A stretch of 6,894 nt of DNA from the NCBI GenBank assembly GCA_947258425.1, contig CAMYIG010000110.1, forward strand, positions 1-6,894. Reading direction: 5' to 3'. Below the pieces are notes generated by a model, which made no database searches, was not told the origin of the DNA, and saw nothing but the letters and a program-made list of their open reading frames with translations. This DNA comes from SZUA-76 sp945787585 (GTDB lineage Bacteria > Pseudomonadota > Gammaproteobacteria > SZUA-140). Position 1 is the stretch's first letter, and every line of letters begins with the position of its first letter. This document shows, one piece after another, positions 5,128 through 6,894 of the stretch. Position numbers and translations under genes: made by a program.

Positions 5128-5892
5128 GTGAAACAGCGACTTAGCCAATTTATTCATTTGATCGCCATCCTCTCCTTAGGGTGCGTCGTGTCATATGGGG
5201 CGCTCGCCGCTGAAGGCACCAACACCATCCTCGGCACCAAACATGATTTCACCGGACTCAATAAACGCGTCGGCGTGGTTGCGATGTCCGGCGTCGCCTT
5301 TTCCGACTACGGCACCTCATGCGTCTACTGCCACATTCCACCGGAACAGGAAGGGGCAGAGACCGCCCCCTTTGGCGGTATCGAAGGGTGGAACCGATTC
5401 GCACCTGCAACTGAGCACAGCTACGACCTCTACAATAGCCGCACGCTCGAAAATAAGGTCAAATCCCCCAGCCCCATCAGCCTGCTCTGCCTCTCGTGCC
5501 ACGACGGCACCATGGGGGTCGACATGACCGTATTCCGTCCCAACGGCTGGCGTAGTTCCGAAGATGCGGCGATGCACCTGCGTATCAACGGTGGCGACAA
5601 CACCATGAACTGCGCGAAATGCCACAACGGTCGTGTCGCGCATAATATTGCGATCAAACATATCGGCACCGACCTCACCAACGATCATCCGATCTCAATG
5701 CGCTACGCCGGACTTAGCTCCAAAGATCTCGATTTCAGACAGCCCGACAGCCCTTACGGCTTTGACAACGGCGTAAAACTCTACGATGAGCGCGTCGAAT
5801 GCGCCTCCTGTCATAACGTACACAATCCAGATATTCAGGTGCTGCTACGCGACCGTGCCGACCGATTGTGTGAAACATGTCATATCAAATAG
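5128..5892 (+). CDS. Pentaheme c-type cytochrome, cytochrome c3 / doubled-CXXCH type
   Basis: A 254-residue protein with a signal peptide (hydrophobic 9-27, probable cleavage after ALAA at 29) and five CXXCH haem c sites: CVYCH (65), CLSCH (121), CAKCH (162), CASCH (225) and CETCH (248). Other histidines (H39, H97, H150, H172, H178, H187, H232) are enough to give bis-His ligation to all five, as expected for low-potential multihaem cytochromes; the pairing is inferred. The segments KHDFTG, LLCLSCHDGTMG, NDHPIS and VECASCHNVHNP are typical of the cytochrome c3-like/doubled-CXXCH group, which functions in periplasmic or extracellular electron transfer. The start is GTG (5128-5130) with AAGGA (5113-5117) at 10 nt. 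The last codons overlap the next gene by 16 bp, so the two are almost certainly co-translated. A terminal reductase is unlikely at this size. Confidence 0.9.
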   Translation: MKQRLSQFIHLIAILSLGCVVSYGALAAEGTNTILGTKHDFTGLNKRVGVVAMSGVAFSDYGTSCVYCHIPPEQEGAETAPFGGIEGWNRFAPATEHSYDLYNSRTLENKVKSPSPISLLCLSCHDGTMGVDMTVFRPNGWRSSEDAAMHLRINGGDNTMNCAKCHNGRVAHNIAIKHIGTDLTNDHPISMRYAGLSSKDLDFRQPDSPYGFDNGVKLYDERVECASCHNVHNPDIQVLLRDRADRLCETCHIK

Positions 5893-6894
5893 CGCGTCCG
5901 TTTTCCAAGCGAATTGTCTCAATCGCCGCGGCCGCCGCGCTGATACTGCTGGCAGGTTGTGCCGCCACGCCAGAACCCGCACCATCGTTTGAACCACCGG
6001 TCTATCCACCAGCACCGGCAGAGCCGCGCTTCATTTTTGAACGCACCCTGCTCTACAACGATGACATAGAAGAAATGACGCGGACACAACGTTTCCGACT
6101 GCTCGCCACCGGTGAAGCACGCATCTCCAAAGGGATGGCCAAACCGTTCGATGTCGCCGTCCACAAAGGTAAGGTCTATGTGAGTGATTCGGTACAGCGC
6201 GCGGTACTGCTGTTCGATATCCCCGCCAAACGCTTTAGCCAGATCGGCGCGACCCAACCGGGCGCACTGAGCAAACCACTCGGCATCGATGTCGGCCCCA
6301 ACGGCCATCTCTATGTCGCTGACATTAGCGCACTGCGCATCATGGAGTACGATGCCAATGGCGTGTTTGTGCGCCGCATGGGCAGCAAGGAGGTGTTCAG
6401 TCGCCCCACCGATGTTGCCGTCAGCAGCGACGGTACAAAGCTTTATGTAGTGGATACTGGCGGTGTCGAATCTGAAAGCCACAACGTCGTGGTGTTTGAC
6501 CTCGCCAGCGGCGAAGCGATCAACACCATCGGCCAGCGCGGCATCGAAGCAGGAGAGTTCAACCTGCCGCTCCAGATCACCACCAGCCTCAACGGTGAAT
6601 GGTATGTCGTCGATGGCGGCAACTTCCGCGTGCAGGCATTTAATAATGACGACAGTTTTAAACTCGCGTTCGGCTCCATCGGCCGCTACCCCGGCCAGTT
6701 CGCCCGCCCCAAAGGGATCGCCACCGACCCCGATGGCAATGTTTACGTCATCGACAGCGCCTTCGGTAATGTGCAGATCTTTAATGAAAGCGGTGAACTA
6801 TTAATGTTTATGGGGCAACGCAGCCAGTCCGGCGTCCCCGGCAGCTACATGCTCCCCTCCGGCATCGATGTCGATGAAGATGGGCGTATCTACA
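5877..6894 (+). CDS. NHL-repeat (six-bladed beta-propeller) lipoprotein, 3' end outside the window
   Basis: The frame starts at ATG 5877-5879, the first start after an in-frame TGA (5871-5873), and stays open for 339 codons to the window edge. The N-terminus is a lipoprotein signal with lipobox LLAGC (24-28). C28 is the lipidation site, and Ala at +2 favours the outer membrane. A Pro-rich spacer (32-49) follows. From about residue 88 there are NHL-type repeats: KPFDVAV...VYVSD, KPLGIDVGPNGHLYVAD, RPTDVAVSSDGTKLYVVD, LPLQITTSLNGEWYVVD, RPKGIATDPDGNVYVID, and a last one beginning LPSGIDVDEDGRIY at the edge. Such propellers are usually binding scaffolds, not enzymes, and often neighbour multihaem cytochromes. 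No Shine-Dalgarno is obvious, and the 16-bp overlap with the pentaheme gene suggests translational coupling. Its partner is probably that cytochrome (inference). Confidence 0.85.
   Translation, partial: MSYQIARPFSKRIVSIAAAAALILLAGCAATPEPAPSFEPPVYPPAPAEPRFIFERTLLYNDDIEEMTRTQRFRLLATGEARISKGMAKPFDVAVHKGKVYVSDSVQRAVLLFDIPAKRFSQIGATQPGALSKPLGIDVGPNGHLYVADISALRIMEYDANGVFVRRMGSKEVFSRPTDVAVSSDGTKLYVVDTGGVESESHNVVVFDLASGEAINTIGQRGIEAGEFNLPLQITTSLNGEWYVVDGGNFRVQAFNNDDSFKLAFGSIGRYPGQFARPKGIATDPDGNVYVIDSAFGNVQIFNESGELLMFMGQRSQSGVPGSYMLPSGIDVDEDGRIY

Noticed and set aside
5176..5184. Lipobox at LSLGC in the pentaheme cytochrome
   Set aside because: Ser at -3 and Leu at -2 do not fit a lipobox, and an ordinary signal peptidase site follows at ALAA.
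5919..6482. Long minus-strand open frame of 187 codons
   Set aside because: It lies wholly opposite the NHL lipoprotein gene, whose lipobox, propeller repeats and overlap with the pentaheme gene are clear. The antisense translation has no recognisable domain or start signal.

Overview
The window looks like a piece of a gammaproteobacterial chromosome, probably from a respiratory or chemolithotrophic organism rich in c-type cytochromes. The main evidence is the minus-strand block argC - DUF6776-type membrane protein - bactofilin - erpA, a gene order familiar from gammaproteobacteria, with an IscR-like site in front of erpA. I cannot name a genus.

Layout. Positions 1-122 (minus) hold the first 40 codons of erpA, with an 84-bp promoter region behind it (123-206) that contains a very good match to an IscR type 1 box. 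Minus-strand genes follow for a bactofilin (207-623), a single-pass membrane coiled-coil protein (656-1384) and argC (1433-2476). Upstream of argC on the same strand are two open frames for triheme c-type cytochromes (2573-3571 and 3586-4962). A 165-bp divergent intergenic region (4963-5127) separates these from a plus-strand pair: a pentaheme cytochrome c (5128-5892) and an NHL-repeat lipoprotein (5877 to the window end, incomplete). The two plus-strand genes overlap by 16 bp.

The most notable feature is the junction of the two triheme frames. The second frame has no signal peptide, no ATG and only a TTG start with poor ribosome binding. It is in the -1 frame relative to the first and stays open back through a run of nine A's (minus strand) near the end of the first gene. 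A one-base slip at that run would join the two into a single exported hexaheme protein of 796 residues. The run could be a slippage or frameshift site, a length-variable switch, or a homopolymer sequencing error; sequence alone does not decide.

How the genes may work together. The exported mono-heme-domain cytochrome(s), the pentaheme cytochrome and the outer-membrane-type NHL lipoprotein form a divergently transcribed cluster that could be a periplasmic or cell-surface electron-transfer module. Donor, acceptor and physiological role are not visible here. The argC-to-erpA block is housekeeping (arginine synthesis, envelope/cytoskeleton, Fe-S cluster delivery) and probably only a neighbour.
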